Of a DNA stretch of 64,000 nucleotides, positions 13,925-26,609 are shown piece after piece. The DNA lies in assembly GCA_963971405.1 (NCBI GenBank), contig OZ020487.1, positions 23,793,371 to 23,857,370 of the forward strand, read 5' to 3'. The position numbers and the translations under genes are program-made. Each line of letters starts with the position of its first letter. Position 1 is the stretch's first letter. Origin of the DNA: Psococerastis gibbosa. Its lineage: Eukaryota; Arthropoda; Insecta; Psocodea; Psocidae. Under the pieces are notes generated by a model. It ran no database searches, had not been told where the DNA came from, and was given only the letters and a program-made list of their open reading frames with translations.

Positions 13925-14520
13925 TATTGCTTTCCAATTTATGCGTAGTATTATGAAAGATTTGTGATGGTCGAAATTTTCGATTTCGGAACTTAGTAAA
14001 TTTACATGTTTTGAGGTCCCGAAAACCCAAAAGTGTTTTTTACGTCAATTTGTGGGCAAACTACTCGTTGGATTTGGTGAAATTTGGCATGAAAGTTCAC
14101 AAAAATCATACCTCGGGACCATTTTTTATTTTTTTATTTTGGGGGATTTAACATCAAAATAATGACTAAAAAAAATATTTCTCTAAAACTGCTTCAACTA
14201 TTTCTTTTCAATTCACATACATTGTAGTCGTTATTAATGCGAACAAAATCCAATCGGTCACTTTCCCCTTGATAGTTTGGTAAATGCTCAAGTTTCATGA
14301 AAAATTACTACAAAATAATTTTTCTGTTGAACCTTTCTATCGATGCTTTCTTACTTCATGTATGTTTTTGGTGTTAAATATAGTAACAAAACCGAGCCAG
14401 TTGCTATCCCAAACAAAGATTTGGTTTTGAACAAAAATTAATTTTTTGGAGATATTATGGATAATTCATGCCCCAATACATAGCGTAGCATACCCTGCCA
14501 CTATTACTGTATTGTATCGC
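13925..14520 (+). repeat. Family A dispersed repeat, longest + copy
   Basis: Same landmarks (CCAATTTATGCGTAGTATTA, CGTTTTGAGGTCC-like, ACCTCGGGACC), then the downstream half with CCCCTTGATAGTTTGG and TCATGAAAAATTAC. Confidence 0.75.
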
Positions 14521-14664
14521 ATTTTATCGGTCTGCCCTTTCTTGACTATGCAATCGTCCCATCTGTGAATCCCGTGCTTGGGATAGGGAAACTCGAACTT
14601 TAAACCTGAACTGAATTTGAACCCTTGGACATTATTTACCAAGGAACTATTACAGTACCTATCC

Positions 14665-14890
14665 TTAAGCGGCTATTCCACCGACGTCGAATTTGAATGT
14701 GAATGTGTTATGACGTGGTAGCAGACATCATTAATAAGTCTCTGTCATATTTTAAGGAGACTATTATGTAGATACTTAACTTATCTACTATAAATTAAGT
14801 TATAATATGGTAGAGACTTATTAATGTTGTCTGCTAGCACGTCATAACACATTCACATTCAAATTCGACGTCGGTGGAATAGCCACCTAA
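14665..14890. repeat. Foldback element, core GTGGTAGCAGACAT
   Basis: TTAAGCGGCTATTCCACCGA at the left, GGTGGAATAGCCACCTAA at the right; about 85-bp arms with GACGTGGTAGCAGACATCAT and a central AT loop. Confidence 0.88.
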
Positions 14891-16674
14891 TTGAGAATTA
14901 TAGGAAAGCATGTACGGCATGACTCGTATCGGTTCTTCTACATGTTCGCACCTTTACACAAGTAGTTGCCAACATATTCTGATGAAGAAAACTATATTCC
15001 ACTGTTTTCCAATGAATATGCAACATGATATTATATATATATACATAATCTAGGTTGTTTATTTTATTTTATTTTATGAATCTATGTTGCATTTAACTTA
15101 CGTAGATCTATGCCAAATTTGTAATTTACCTCACGTTTCAAGATCCAATAATATGGATGTTAGAGTAAATGCAATCGTTTTACACAAGAGCTATCAGTTA
15201 TTTTCTTGGAGGTTGTATGATAAATTTATTATTATACTATACGGTAGGTAGGTACATAAGATTTATTTCTATGTTAAAGGAATTTTCCTTTTTTGCATTT
15301 TCCCTATAATAGTTTAGGCAAGAAAAGTTGTTAACCGTTCTAGCTAATCAATTTTGTTTTAATTACTCAAAAGTTGTTGTTGAAAGATAGTTCCAAAACT
15401 CTTTAATGCTTTGTAGGTCACGTATGCGATGAACTCTTTTCCCGAGAAATTTTTTGTAAGACGGCTCTTAATAGGCTTTCTTACTGCAAATTAATGACCC
15501 TTCTACTAGCCATTTAAGATAAGTCAGTTGCTCCCATTGGTTTAGCAAGGGAATTAGTTTGCATTCAGCTAGATGGTAACAACCACAGAACAACAATATA
15601 TACCATACGTCTGTCTTAACTGGCAAGTATGTACCTAACGGGCTACTTAGGCTTTATTGTAACGAAGCCGAAGTCTGAAATTTGCAAAATAACTGGTCTA
15701 GTTCATTATAACAGCCTCAAAAAGGGTTACCCTATGTTCCTAACTACACACAAATTTGCCAATACTTCTCTCTCCAATCTTTGTTGTATTTCTGTGTTTG
15801 AGTAGCGTAAAAATCTCGTGTAATTAAGAATTGTGAAAAAATGTATAGATTTAGTAATCAATGTTAAACTAGCTTTGGCGTTAGGAAACTGTTTTAATGT
15901 CTTGATAAATAAAAAATTATAATTGTAGTGTTGTAATACATCTAATTCCACTACTATAACGTGGGTACCTTAAATATTTTCATTATTTCTTTGTTTATTA
16001 TGTTACTGTTGCTTTGGACTTAAAAATGCCCCCTTTACACAAAATAACTCCGACCGCGAGCTGCACTGCGAGAAAGTTTGCGGCGGAAGCGTAATGCTTG
16101 CCGTAAGAGGAAATATACAATAGGCCTATTAATTTTTTCTTGTATTTGACAAATTACACTAAGTGCAATATTTAAGAGCAAGATTTACCTATGGGTAGTC
16201 AGATGGACTTGCTTACTATGGGGACGGCTGCTTCATGGACCAAATAACCATGGCAACCAAGTTCAAAAGAAACTTGGATAGACTAGGTTATTGAATTTTA
16301 TAGTAGACGATACAGTACGAGGTCAGTGTTGAACCATTATTTTTCCAATACTGAATTTAACGTGAGATATTTCCTGTCAGTTGTATGAATTTATCTATAT
16401 TTATTCATGAGAATCTGTTCTTGTGTCATACATGGTACTTTCTTATTGTAAGTAGCTGCATTAATCCATATGATGCATTTTGTACGGTTGTGATACAAAT
16501 ATATGGTAATATTTTAAATTAAACTATAGTACGTGTCTCATAGTTTTTTTTTTTCATTATTTACCTTGAAAAAGATTGATTCCAGCTGGACCATACTATA
16601 TATAAATATTAATTGCTTTCCTAATATGCTCGTCAGGCGCGGCTATAGTCCCCCCCCCCCCCATTAGGGTCCTC

Positions 16675-16860
16675 AAAATGCCCCAAACCACACTACTTCA
16701 GTCTTATTTTTCGCGCGTGGGAGACCCCCAGGCCCCCCTTGTGCTCCATTGTATTAATTACTTACAATATAGAACCCTTATTGCTCTAAAAATGCGTAAA
16801 ACCCCAATATTTCAGCCCTATTTTTCAAAAATGTTTCGAAATTTAATGTTAGCCCCCTCC
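16675..16860 (+). repeat. Degraded copy of the GC-rich minisatellite
   Basis: Two units with GGGAGACCCCCAGGCCCCCC and GCGTAAAACCCCAATATTTC, after a 14-C run at about 16651. Confidence 0.7.
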
Positions 16861-16884
16861 TTGGTCTCATTCTATATCCGCACC

Positions 16885-17010
16885 TGCAGCCTGATCAAGG
16901 CGATTATAATACCGGTATTTATTTAATCCCCTGGTATTAAAAATGTAAACAAGATAATTTTATAATGGAAAGTGCTACTGAAAATTATAATCGCCTCGAT
17001 CAGGCTGCAG
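16885..17010. repeat. Foldback family B (CAGCCTGATC), deleted copy
   Basis: CAGCCTGATCAAGGCGATTA...TAATCGCCTCGATCAGGCTG, with most of the second arm's inner part missing. Confidence 0.8.
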
Positions 17011-17034
17011 GCTGCTTATGCTAGTATAAGGAAA

Positions 17035-17225
17035 ACCGGCCGCCATACCAAGATGAATCCAGCGGACCAGAGCAGGTTCAAAGCTGCAGATAACTTGGTC
17101 GTGTGCACAGTGCCGTTAGGGAAACATGGTAGGACTTGTCCTGGTCACCTCCGAACTAATCGTGTGACTTCACTGTGTTTCCCAAGTGGTTCGTAATCCA
17201 CTATAATCAGGAGGTCCACTGTCCT
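17035..17225 (-). repeat. Partial copy of the CCAACG-ended dispersed repeat
   Basis: Shares CCACTATAATCAGGAGGTCC and the Gln-Leu-rich-looking GC segment with the other copies, but lacks both ends. Confidence 0.65.
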
Positions 17226-17309
17226 GTGGACAGTCAAGTTGGGGTCGCTCTATGGGCCCAAATATGAGGCCTATGTCGTTATTAACCCGGCGAACACTAC
17301 TACTACTAG

Positions 17310-17800
17310 TATAAGGAAAACTTTGTCGACATTTTCGATTGGGATATTTCAATGGATTTACACGTTTTGAGGTCCCAGGAACCAAACAAGTGGGTTTTAC
17401 GGAATATCTGCCCTGTCCGTCATTTGGATGAAATTTGGCATATAGGTTCACAAAAATCATACCTCAGGACCATTTTTTTATTTTGCCCTAACTCAATTGA
17501 AAAATTCAAAGAAAATCGGCTAAAAAAGCTTTCCAAAAACAGCTTCACTGATTTTCTTTGAATTCACATACTGTAAAATATTGTATTCGATATTAATGGT
17601 AATACAACGCAATAGGTGCCCCTTGATGCTTTGGTTCTGCGGGTAAAAAATTATGACTCAATTTTCATGAAAAATGACTAAAATCTTTCTAATCTATGCT
17701 TTCAAATTTCAGGTATGTTATAGGTGTTAAAATAGACTAACTAAACCGGACAGGTTGCCTTGCCAAACAAAGATTTGGTTTTGTACAATTATTTTTTCGT
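17310..17800 (+). repeat. Family A dispersed repeat
   Basis: ACGTTTTGAGGTCCCAGGAA, GATGAAATTTGGCATATAGG, ACCTCAGGACC and GCCCCTTGATGCTTTGG in the family order. Confidence 0.75.
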
Positions 17801-18367
17801 GTAAGTCTAGATTCGCAATTCTCGAAGGATCTGTGAGTGACTGAACGCGCACTTTTAGAGTGGCATATCACGCAAGCATTCGATAGCGTGGATTTTCCAT
17901 TGTTTGCTAGGATGAAAGTTTAGGACAAGGTGTTCGTATACTGGCCGTTGTCTATGGACTAAAAACCCATACAGAAAATATTAACAATGTACTAATGAGT
18001 AAGAATAATTCCTTTTATTGGTATCATCTTCCTGACATGTGTCTATATTTGGAGAAAGATTTATAATACGTAGCCCTTCATTTTACATGACATGCTGTAT
18101 ACTATCTTCTTCATATGGGCCTATTAGATGGTAAATTATTTTGACACTTGAAAGTATTTATTTTAATAATTTGTACATTTAACAATTCAGTACACTACAA
18201 AGCAATAATTCAATTGGCCTATATCAAACAATTCGGAATATGTTCGAGGACACTCCTGCATACCCAAGTGAGATGAGATCAGTTTTCTACATAATTTTTT
18301 ATATACAATATAATGAAGGTGTTTGCAGGAACTATTGTATTTACAAAGTCAAACTACAATAACATCC

Positions 18368-18485
18368 TACTATTGGACCAGCAATTCAAACGAACGAAAC
18401 ACCGAGTTAGTTATTAATGTATGCTTATGGAATTATTGGGAATAAACAAAGTATTTCGTTCGTTTCACTTTCTGGTCCAACAGTA
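18368..18485. repeat. Foldback family C, downstream of LZTR1
   Basis: TACTATTGGACCAGCAATTC paired with TTTCTGGTCCAACAGTA; inner CGAACGAAAC / GTTTCGTTCG-type arms. Confidence 0.8.
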
Positions 18486-18745
18486 AAAGGTTATTAATTT
18501 TATGGTATTACCCATTTAAATCACGATTAAACAATGATTTCAACAAGTCGTAACAGCTATCACACATTGCGTTTCGGCAACATAAATTCATGTGAAATTT
18601 CTGACTAATACTTTTGACAGCCAAAGCCCCAAAAATTGTTCACCAAGGACTTCGGTCCTGAGTAATCACTCTTTCTTTCGTTACTAGAATCACATAAATA
18701 TAGACATCATTAATGTTTTGTAACTAGACCATCTATGCCAAATAA

Positions 18746-21700
18746 CTAAAACAAATTTGTCTGATCGGTCACACTACTGGAAATATCTTGGCAAATCTTT
18801 GAGTCGCTCATTTCGACAGCTAACGCTTCTATGATGTCTAGTAGCAATTCACGAGGCAGAGTTTTCATTTTGGGGAGCTGAGCAACTTTCGGAAAATTTT
18901 GAACGATCAACCTCAGTGCATATTTCTTCGTGTCTGTCGCAGCCATGCAATTGGCGGCCTCAAGAATAGGAATAATATGCTCAACCTTGACATTCATCTC
19001 CAAGTTTTGCTTGCAGAAAGCATGGAGCCTGTCACTAGAAAACCCGTAAAAGAACGTTGCGGAGAAAAGATATAAGGAATCTTCGGGAGGCATATTAATA
19101 TCTCCATAATAAATATATCGGAGTAATGAATCGAAAGCCTGCCTAGAGGGTACAATCTCCCCTATTTGAATATTGACGATTTTGTCGGCGGGCATAAATG
19201 AACGGAATAAAGCCTGAAAATACGCACAACGCGCCGCCAAAATAGCTTTGTGGGCTGGTACCTGAACGTTTTCTAGTTTTAGCACTATATCGCAGAAATC
19301 TTTGCCTTCGCCATAGAGAAAAGCTTCCATATCTTCCTCCAAGCTCGTCCCTGACGCCTCAAAATGCTGTTCAATTAGCGAACGTATTTGAGGCGATTGC
19401 TGTCTTCTTCTTATTATCTCAACCATAAGTTCACGCTCAAGATTTTCAAACTCTTCAGTCATAACAATAAGGGTAAAGTTTGTTTCTTTAACAGTGAACT
19501 TGAGACAGTACTCCTTTAAATAGAAGAGTTTAAGGGTCGTTGCGTATTGCAGTGCAGGAAGAACATTTTGATGGTTTATAGTGTTCTCCAAGTACTGCGT
19601 ACAGAGCAGCTCGAGACGTTTCATTTGGAATTCGCAGGCAAGCCGATAAACATCCATCATTAGTAAGACAATCCGATTAGAGCCAGGATTCTCCACCTAA
19701 AAGCATTTCAAATTAGTTACTTTATTTAGGCGGATTATAAGAAATAAACTATGCTCAGCATTTACTGCAACAGTTCGTCCGATATCAAAATTGATTAAAA
19801 GCAATTTTCTTTCTATCTAAAAATCGAGGAATTTGACTCCATTTACACTCAAGTCAAGAATTAATCAAGTTTATTTAAATAAACTATAATAGAATATGTG
19901 GCACCTAACCATAAGCCAAGTAGTGCCGATAGTGGTGAAACGTATGTGGAAATGGCAAAGGAAGCGTTTCCAGGTTGTACAAAAAAAAAATGGCGGCAAA
20001 TGAACAATTCAACCATCCCGTGGCTGTAGACCGTTATCAATATGGCTGCTAGTGGTAGCCTGCAAAAGATAAGTACGCAATTTCGCTGGGAAAATAGCCT
20101 GCACAAGCTAAGTACAAAGTTCTGACCGGGTCCAGGTATCCGTTCTGCTATGCTGCAATGTGTAAGACTTCGATATTTTTTACGTTGGTACTTATCCCTG
20201 ATAGTTGGCTTATGGTTAACGGGTGCCCCCGTAAGGGATTTTATGGGTCCCGCCGTTCCGGTAAATATATTTCTATGAATTCAACAGACTGGGCTGCCAA
20301 CAGAATATTGACGCATTGGGCTTAGGCGGCTATTCCATCGACGTGGATTTTGAATGTGAATGTGTCATGACGTGGTAGCAGACATCATTAATAAGTCTCA
20401 ACCATATTAAAACTTAATTTATAATAGATAAGTTAAGTATCTACATAATAGTCTCCTTAAAATATGGCAGAGACTTATTCATGATGTCTGCCACCACGTC
20501 ATGACACATTCACATTCAAAATCCACGTCGGTGGAATAGCCGCCTTATGACAAGAACCCCCCGCTTAGGAAACGACTTTTTCCGCTTCACTGGATGCGCA
20601 AGCAATGCATTTTTTTATTGTTAGACCCAAAGGAGGTTTCAACTTCTCCAGTTAGATTACTAAATATTACTACATACTATAAGATACTTGAATTTTATCT
20701 AAATATGTTTAGATATATGGCACTTCATAATAAAATAGATTACACTTCACCTGTCGCGTTGGATCGATCTTGTCTGTATAAATGTAATTTAGAACCATCA
20801 TGAACGCCTCCGGTACAGCTTCAGGTAGTCGTACTTGCAAGTGTGGAAGATCTTTTAAAGGAACCTCTGCAGTTCCAAAGAGCTGCTCCAGACGTAAGTC
20901 TCGTGTAACTCGACACTGCCTTATTTTTTCTGCCAGATGCCTGTGCCAAAGAACGATCCAAATAATATAAATAATAATGAAGTAAAAACATTAAATAAAT
21001 AAATCCCTTTAGTCATGGCTATTAATTGTAGGTAGGAGAGAGGTATATGAGACTGCTTTCAGATATACTAGTAGTAGTGATACTTGGGAACTATAGTATT
21101 ATACAAACATAGTAAGCTAACAAATGCAAATGTTTCGCAGGAGATGCAGGCATACAGCCATAGTAGATAATTATTTTAGCATTGTGTGAATAGTTTATGG
21201 GTTCTAACCATTACATTGAATTCCAGTTATCTAAATCTCATTAAAGCTACTGGATGAAAATTGTACTTATCAGTCAAGCTAAGTAAAACTAATAGCTTAC
21301 TTCGACCGAGCACAAACAAGGGCAAGGTGAGCTTCTACATGAACTTCACCAGGGCCGAGTAAAAACTCCACGTCCCACAACTCTTTTTTTTCCAAAATAT
21401 TTCCAAAGTCTTCATGAAGTGTGCATTTTGGATAAGATGAAAATTTGAATCGGAACATTTCCCCGCTACGGACATTGTTGTCTACAGTACCACCGAAGAT
21501 AAACATAGCGTCACCAACACAGGCTGTAATATAAAATATAGAAAACATCAGTGAATGGCGACGTTTACATCAACCATATTTACATTTGTATACTTTGAGG
21601 CTTGCCACTTTCAAATTGTACTTTTCAACTATTGTAATTATTGTGGAATAACTAGTCATTTTAAATACGTTTCTATACGGAAGTACTGAATAAACCCATT

Positions 21701-24700
21701 TTTATTGAATTAACGTTTATGCCTGTGATGCATTCGAATACAATTGCCCCTATTTAGACATAATGAATGATAATTAACTTTTTTTATTTTTCCAGCAATA
21801 TTTTTTTAGAAATAATTTTACCTGCAGCATGAAACAACCTTCCACTAGGAATCTTCGTATCTGTGTTAACGGTAACCACGGACCAAATTTGGTTGTCCAA
21901 GTCGTAGCAATGTAGATCATTTGGTAGAGTAGCGTCAGCGGCTCCTAAAATAATTCTGATCCATTAATTACGTCTTTTCTCATACTAGCTCATACCATGG
22001 ATTAAGTTTCAAAGTGCTTTTTAATTCATTTTCAATTATAATGACAAAATAGGACACTCCTCGACATGTTCTCACGTTTCCGATCTGCTGCTAGGGTCAT
22101 CGGGTTTTGGTTACCATTTGCCAACGACAAGCACAATGTCAGCCATGCGGTGTTAGGCAAAATGGGCACACCCATGTACGCCTTCCCCGTAAGAAGCCCT
22201 ACTGAAAACAATATATATTTTTTCCATGCACCTCCAGTATATAAAATTAACAATAAATTTGTTAAGTATTGTTATATGTTACATATTGTTAAGACAGTCA
22301 TCACATTATTAAAGGCAAGCTGAGGACCTGGGAGGAATATGCTCAAAACCTCTTTGACTATGAGAGAAACGAGGAACATGGAATTGAATGCGCTGCAGTC
22401 AAATAAAATAAATGCAGCAGCAGCCTGATCGAGGCGATTATAATACCGGGGTTAAATAAATACCCTAGGAGTATAACTGTAAACAAACAAATTTTGAATA
22501 GCACTTTCCATTATAAAATTGTCTTGTTTACATTTTTATTACCAGGGGATTAAATAAATACCGGTATTATAATCGCCTCGATCAGAAACAAATTATATAC
22601 TGTAGTATACTTCTCAAATATTCCATGTTCCGGTTACCATGGTTATACGATTGTTATTAAGATTTTCATAATACAAAGTGCATACAATCTGTGTTCTGAT
22701 TTAATATTAATAACCCACAAAAGATATAACAGTTGGCAACGAGGATGGGATTAAAGTAGTAAAAAAAATTGAACATTTTAGTTGTTTTACGTTTTTGATT
22801 TGTTGGCCATGGATGCCGAACAATTTCAAACATTTATGGACAGACGCAGACGCAGATGTTTGATGCACTCATCAAGGCGCAATTGCATAAAGGTGGTAAG
22901 AACGCGCCAACACATATTTCTAATTTCGAATCTTTCGACTCATCAAAAGAGTCTTTTGACAATTATAAAAAATGGTTTACGAACTATATCTCGCTAAAGG
23001 GTATCAAAAATCAGGTATCAAAAATGACCCTGCATGCTGTGCAAAGGTTCTTTTAAATTCAATTGGAGCAAAAACGTTTGAGACGGTATCGTCGTTAGTG
23101 GCACCGAAAGAGTTGAACCATTTCGATTATAAGGAGTTGATAGACATTCTAGAAAAACATATATCTCCAAAGCCCAATTTCTTGGTTGCGCAGCATCAAT
23201 TTTTAACTCTCAAACAGAGTGATAATCAATCGATAGCAGAATTTGTGGCTGTCCTACGTGCAGATATACCAGAATGTCCATTTAAAGTGACATGTCAATG
23301 TCCGTGTTCTTGTAACACACCGAGCAATCCTTCTGACATATTCCTTCGATCACAGTTTATCAGGGGGGTAAAAAGCAACGTAATGCGTGAACAGCTTCTC
23401 CAGTCTGAATGTGACAACTGTACTTTTAAAGACGTTATCGACAAGGCTATTGCGTTGGAGCCAGCAAAAGCCGACTCAAGTATGCTAGAGCAAGCTTTGG
23501 CGGAAATAAGTGATATCAATCAGGTGAAGAGCCGACATTGGCCGAACCAATCAATAAATAGATCTCAACCGCGCGATCGATCAAGCAGCAGACCCAGAAC
23601 TTCTCTCCGCCGTGTCCAGTCTGGAGTGGACTACAAGGAACTGGGTATCGACGGACTCTGTCACCGCTGCGGTCGCAATAATCACCAGGCCCCACAGTGC
23701 AGAGTGGATAAAAACAGGCTGTCGTGTAAGAGTTGTTCCAGAACCGGTCATGTACAGAAAGTATGTATTAGTGCGTTAATAGGAGGTACTTCTGGAAAGC
23801 GGGCTGATAATCAAGTTAAAAATCTAAATCTATGTACAGATGATGAAGATAGACAATATCGCCTGGACTACGGGGTGAACACCGTTCTGCCATTGGCTGT
23901 GCAGTGCAATCTCGTATCAAGTTTCGATTATAAGGTGCAGTGCAAAAAGGGTGACGATAACGCAGATGCAGATTGCCTATCTAGGACACCCATCGAATCA
24001 ACAACAATCACGGATGAAGATATTATAAAGCATCAAAGGACTTTCATGAAAAATCGAACGCCAACATTCATTGTGGGAGATTAAATCTTCGCCAGGTATT
24101 ATTCGTCGAAGAAAGAGTGGTGGAAGCCTGGTACTGTCATAAAAAAGTTCGGAGTACTCCATTACCTCGCAAGATTGGAAGATGGATCCCAATTAAAAAG
24201 ACACGTAGATCAACTTAGAGGTGCTCCATCCAACCACTAGAAGGACAAACAACCGAAGAAGTCCGTAACTTTCGCAGACAAGTCTCTACCATCGAAAATC
24301 AACCGAGAGGAAGAATTTTATGGAATTCCTGTTGGCAGAGAGCCAGGTCCGATCGAGGAACCTCTCGACGAACAGGCAGAAGACGGTCGCCAAGAGCATG
24401 GGGAAGAAGATAACGAACAACAAATTGAAATGCCTGATGTCGAACCCAATCAAAATGTGCGAAGAACAGGACGTATCACAAGAAAACCGAGCCATTTTAA
24501 AGACTATGTTTTGAATTTTTCTTAAGGGGGGAAAATTGTAGTATACTTATCAAATATTCCATGTTCCGGTTACCATGGTTATACGATTGTTATTAAGATT
24601 TTCATAATACGAAGTGCATACAATCTGTGTTCTGATTTAATACTAATAACCCACAAAAGATACAAAATATACAAACCTCCAAAAACATATAAATGGCGGT

Positions 24701-26609
24701 TATTTGCTATCATTGTGTGTCCATAGCGTCTCGTAGGTGCAGGGGGCGCGCCCCTTAAAATATGATCTGTGGAGATTTTTAGCCAAGTTAGGGTGTCAAA
24801 ATGGAATTGAAAAAGATTGTTAGTTATTTTGGCGCCACTCTGACCGGAAAAGACAAACATGCAGCCTCGAGCAACTGCTACTGGAAAGTTACAACATGTC
24901 GGTGGACAGTCACCATCCTGTGCAACTTCAGTCCATTGTCTTTTCTCTCCAGTCAATGGAATCGTCCACATATCATTGAGCCTGGCGTTTCCATCGTACC
25001 TGAAAATAAAGACAAATTTGATGAAATGCTATGGAAAAAATGTAGAGCTCATGCATGTAGGATGTGCTAAGGGGGGGGGGGGACAACGACCTCAATGGGT
25101 ATTATGAATTAGCATAGGATTGACCTCCAAATATATCGTAACAGATGCAAGGGTTCTTTCTTCCCTAGTCTGGCACTTCAATGCTTTCTGCTGGTGTTTG
25201 TTAGCGTATAGTATAGTACAATGGGAAGGTCTCCAAACTGTCTCTCACTTAAGGAATTAGGGGCACGGTATATATTGTACATAACTTATAGTATTCAAGA
25301 TAATACCCAAGAAGTCCTACATAAGATTAAAATTCAAATTAACAATTGATAGAAGTCCAAACGTTTTTGCCTCCTATGTGACGAAAATTAATGTATTAAC
25401 TTAAGTTACGGTACCCTGCAAAAATCCAAAGCTTATCATCATATACAACAGCGCCATGTGCAGATCTAGCAACTGGCGTTTTTCCGTTAAAAGACAATTC
25501 ACTCCACTGTCCATTGAGAAATTTATACTCATGTAAATCATTCTTATTTGTGAGATTTGAATTGGAATGTATATCGCCGGTGTAGCCTCCAAACACATAC
25601 ATTGAATTTTCATGAACTACCGCAGAATGATGGTACCTGTAAAAAAGAAGCGAATCCTCTTTATTTTTAACGTAAGCTTCCAATAAGGTACTTTCTGGGG
25701 CCATGCCAGTGGAACACCCTAATGTACACTCTGTTCGGGAGTCTACTTTTTTATTGATTAACAATTCAATTCTGATCGTCCGGATTGGGCCTTAATTCAA
25801 TGAAATTCTTCTCCCAGACTTTGATGTTTCTTTATGACAAAGGGTGCATTATTACCCAGCTATTAGTGCAGTCTGTGTATCTTTTTGGATAGTTATTGTC
25901 TTTGAAACATGTTATTATTTATTAACATCACAGGTCACAGATCTATCATATGATATATACAATTTAAATGAGCCAAATCTTTAATAACTTGCGTAATTAA
26001 TTAAATAAAAAATATTAAATTTCGGGCTGCCAATTTCCTACGGGACGTACACTCATAATATTATGTTGTTAACTACCTAGGAGCTGGTGGTGAGCCAGTA
26101 GCAAACGCACGCCCCCATGACTGTTCCTTCACATCAAAGCGAACAAGATCGTTGAGCATGCTCTTTCCATTATCTCCTCCAAACACGTAAATTGCATCCT
26201 TGTATGCGACGACTGTGTGCTTACTAAAATTTAAAGTATCATACCATGAATAAATATACTATAGGTCTAATACGCAACTAATTTAAGATAAATAATATGA
26301 AAACAGATAATATGAATTAAATTTGACCTAGCAAGGGCAATTTTCTTCAGCAGGGGCAGCAACAGCTAGGCTATTATGTAAGGATTGACTTGTGGCATGG
26401 TTAGGAAAGACCTTCCAAACTATAATGCGTTTGTCATCAAAGTTTATTATTGGTTAGCCACGTTAATTTAGCAAATAATCGTACCTTCTCTTAGCTGCTA
26501 CAAAAGGGGCGCACTCTGGCATCTCTTGCCATCCGTAAGCATTTTCATAGCGACCATTGAAATCAAAGCTGAATATATCTGTCGTTTCGGTGACATTATT
26601 ATCAGACAT
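18746..26609 (-). CDS. LZTR1: Leucine-zipper-like transcriptional regulator 1 (kelch/BTB-BACK protein), complete
   Basis: Known family role: substrate adaptor of CUL3 ubiquitin ligase that restrains RAS-family GTPases on endomembranes. Exons in transcript order: 26485-26609 (ATG 26607-26609), 26077-26223, 25415-25636, 24677-24999, 21822-21944, 21301-21523, 20751-20940, 18746-19696 (stop TAG 18746-18748). The sum is 2304 nt, 767 residues; human is 840. N-terminal kelch blades include [55 protein letters not shown] and [14 protein letters not shown]. The first BTB-BACK begins near residue 355 ([23 protein letters not shown]), and the second BTB carries FRSFMPADK and [11 protein letters not shown]. 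The acidic linker seen in vertebrates between the kelch and BTB regions is short here. The intron at 21945-24676 holds an LTR retrotransposon whose right end reaches the splice donor. A TTTATT at 18157-18162 (AATAAA on the - strand) is a candidate poly(A) signal. Arranged head-to-head with the ENT4-type gene. Confidence 0.95.
19880..20010 (+). repeat. Dispersed repeat shared with 48775-48900
   Basis: Shared AAGTANTGCCG, GTGGTGAAACGTA and GGAAGCGTTTCCA followed by an A-run. The 81-codon - strand frame here is part of the repeat. Upstream of LZTR1 exon 8. Confidence 0.6.
20332..20547. repeat. Foldback element, core GTGGTAGCAGACAT
   Basis: TTAGGCGGCTATTCCATCGA...GGTGGAATAGCCGCCTTA. The central loop is inverted relative to the 14665 copy. 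Confidence 0.88.
22421..22585. repeat. Foldback family B, 15 bp from the LTR element
   Basis: CAGCCTGATCGAGGCGATTA / TAATCGCCTCGATCAG with ATACCGG and TTAAATAAATACC in the arms. Confidence 0.85.
22601..22731 (+). repeat. 5' LTR (131 bp)
   Basis: Same length and start (TGTAGTATACTT) as the 24537 copy; only a handful of mismatches by eye. Confidence 0.9.
22734..22748 (+). other. Retrotransposon primer-binding site
   Basis: TGGCAACGAGGATGG two bases after the 5' LTR. TGG is the complement of the CCA end of a tRNA; which tRNA cannot be told here. Confidence 0.7.
22809..24525 (+). pseudogene. Broken gag-pol of the LTR element
   Basis: The first ATG (22809) opens a frame that shifts twice before about 22975. 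The longest open stretch is 22972-24084. Visible parts: a gag capsid-like region ([16 protein letters not shown]), two zinc knuckles ([14 protein letters not shown], about 23660-23700; [14 protein letters not shown], about 23727-23770), then a jump to an RNase H-end motif ([10 protein letters not shown], about 23950-23985). After an in-frame stop at 24082 comes an integrase C-terminal stretch ([20 protein letters not shown]). Frameshifts and missing domains make it non-autonomous. Confidence 0.88.
24524..24536 (+). other. Polypurine tract of the LTR element
   Basis: A/G-rich run (AAGGGGGGAAAATT) immediately before the 3' LTR, in the position used to prime plus-strand DNA. Confidence 0.75.
24537..24667 (+). 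repeat. 3' LTR (131 bp)
   Basis: Partner of 22601-22731. Followed directly by the TATAC target duplication, then the LZTR1 exon 4 donor region. Confidence 0.9.

Larger units (their letters stand above)
11800..18745. other. Tail-to-tail intergenic region (LRP1 / LZTR1 3' ends)
   Basis: No exon was seen on either strand. Holds LRP1 3' UTR (length unknown; an AATAAA at about 13351 is one candidate), a poly-C/poly-A run at 12017-12042, family A, B and C repeats, a foldback at 14665, and LZTR1 3' UTR from 18745 downward. Confidence 0.6.
22601..24667 (+). mobile_element. Internally deleted Ty3/gypsy (mag-like) LTR retrotransposon
   Basis: Two 131-bp LTRs (22601-22731, 24537-24667), nearly identical, start TGTAGTATAC. 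A 5-bp target duplication TATAC flanks the element (22596-22600, 24668-24672). Next to the 5' LTR is a primer-binding site starting TGGCAACGAGG, and before the 3' LTR a purine tract (24524-24536). The interior is only about 1.8 kb, so most of pol (protease, RT, most of integrase) is missing: gag is joined to the extreme end of RNase H and then to the C-terminal end of integrase. It lies in LZTR1 intron 4 in antisense orientation. LTRs this alike suggest a fairly recent insertion. Confidence 0.93.

Noticed and set aside
18746-19696. Single-exon BTB gene of 316 codons
   Set aside because: It is the last exon of LZTR1: the sequence upstream is a splice acceptor and the frame continues from exon 7.
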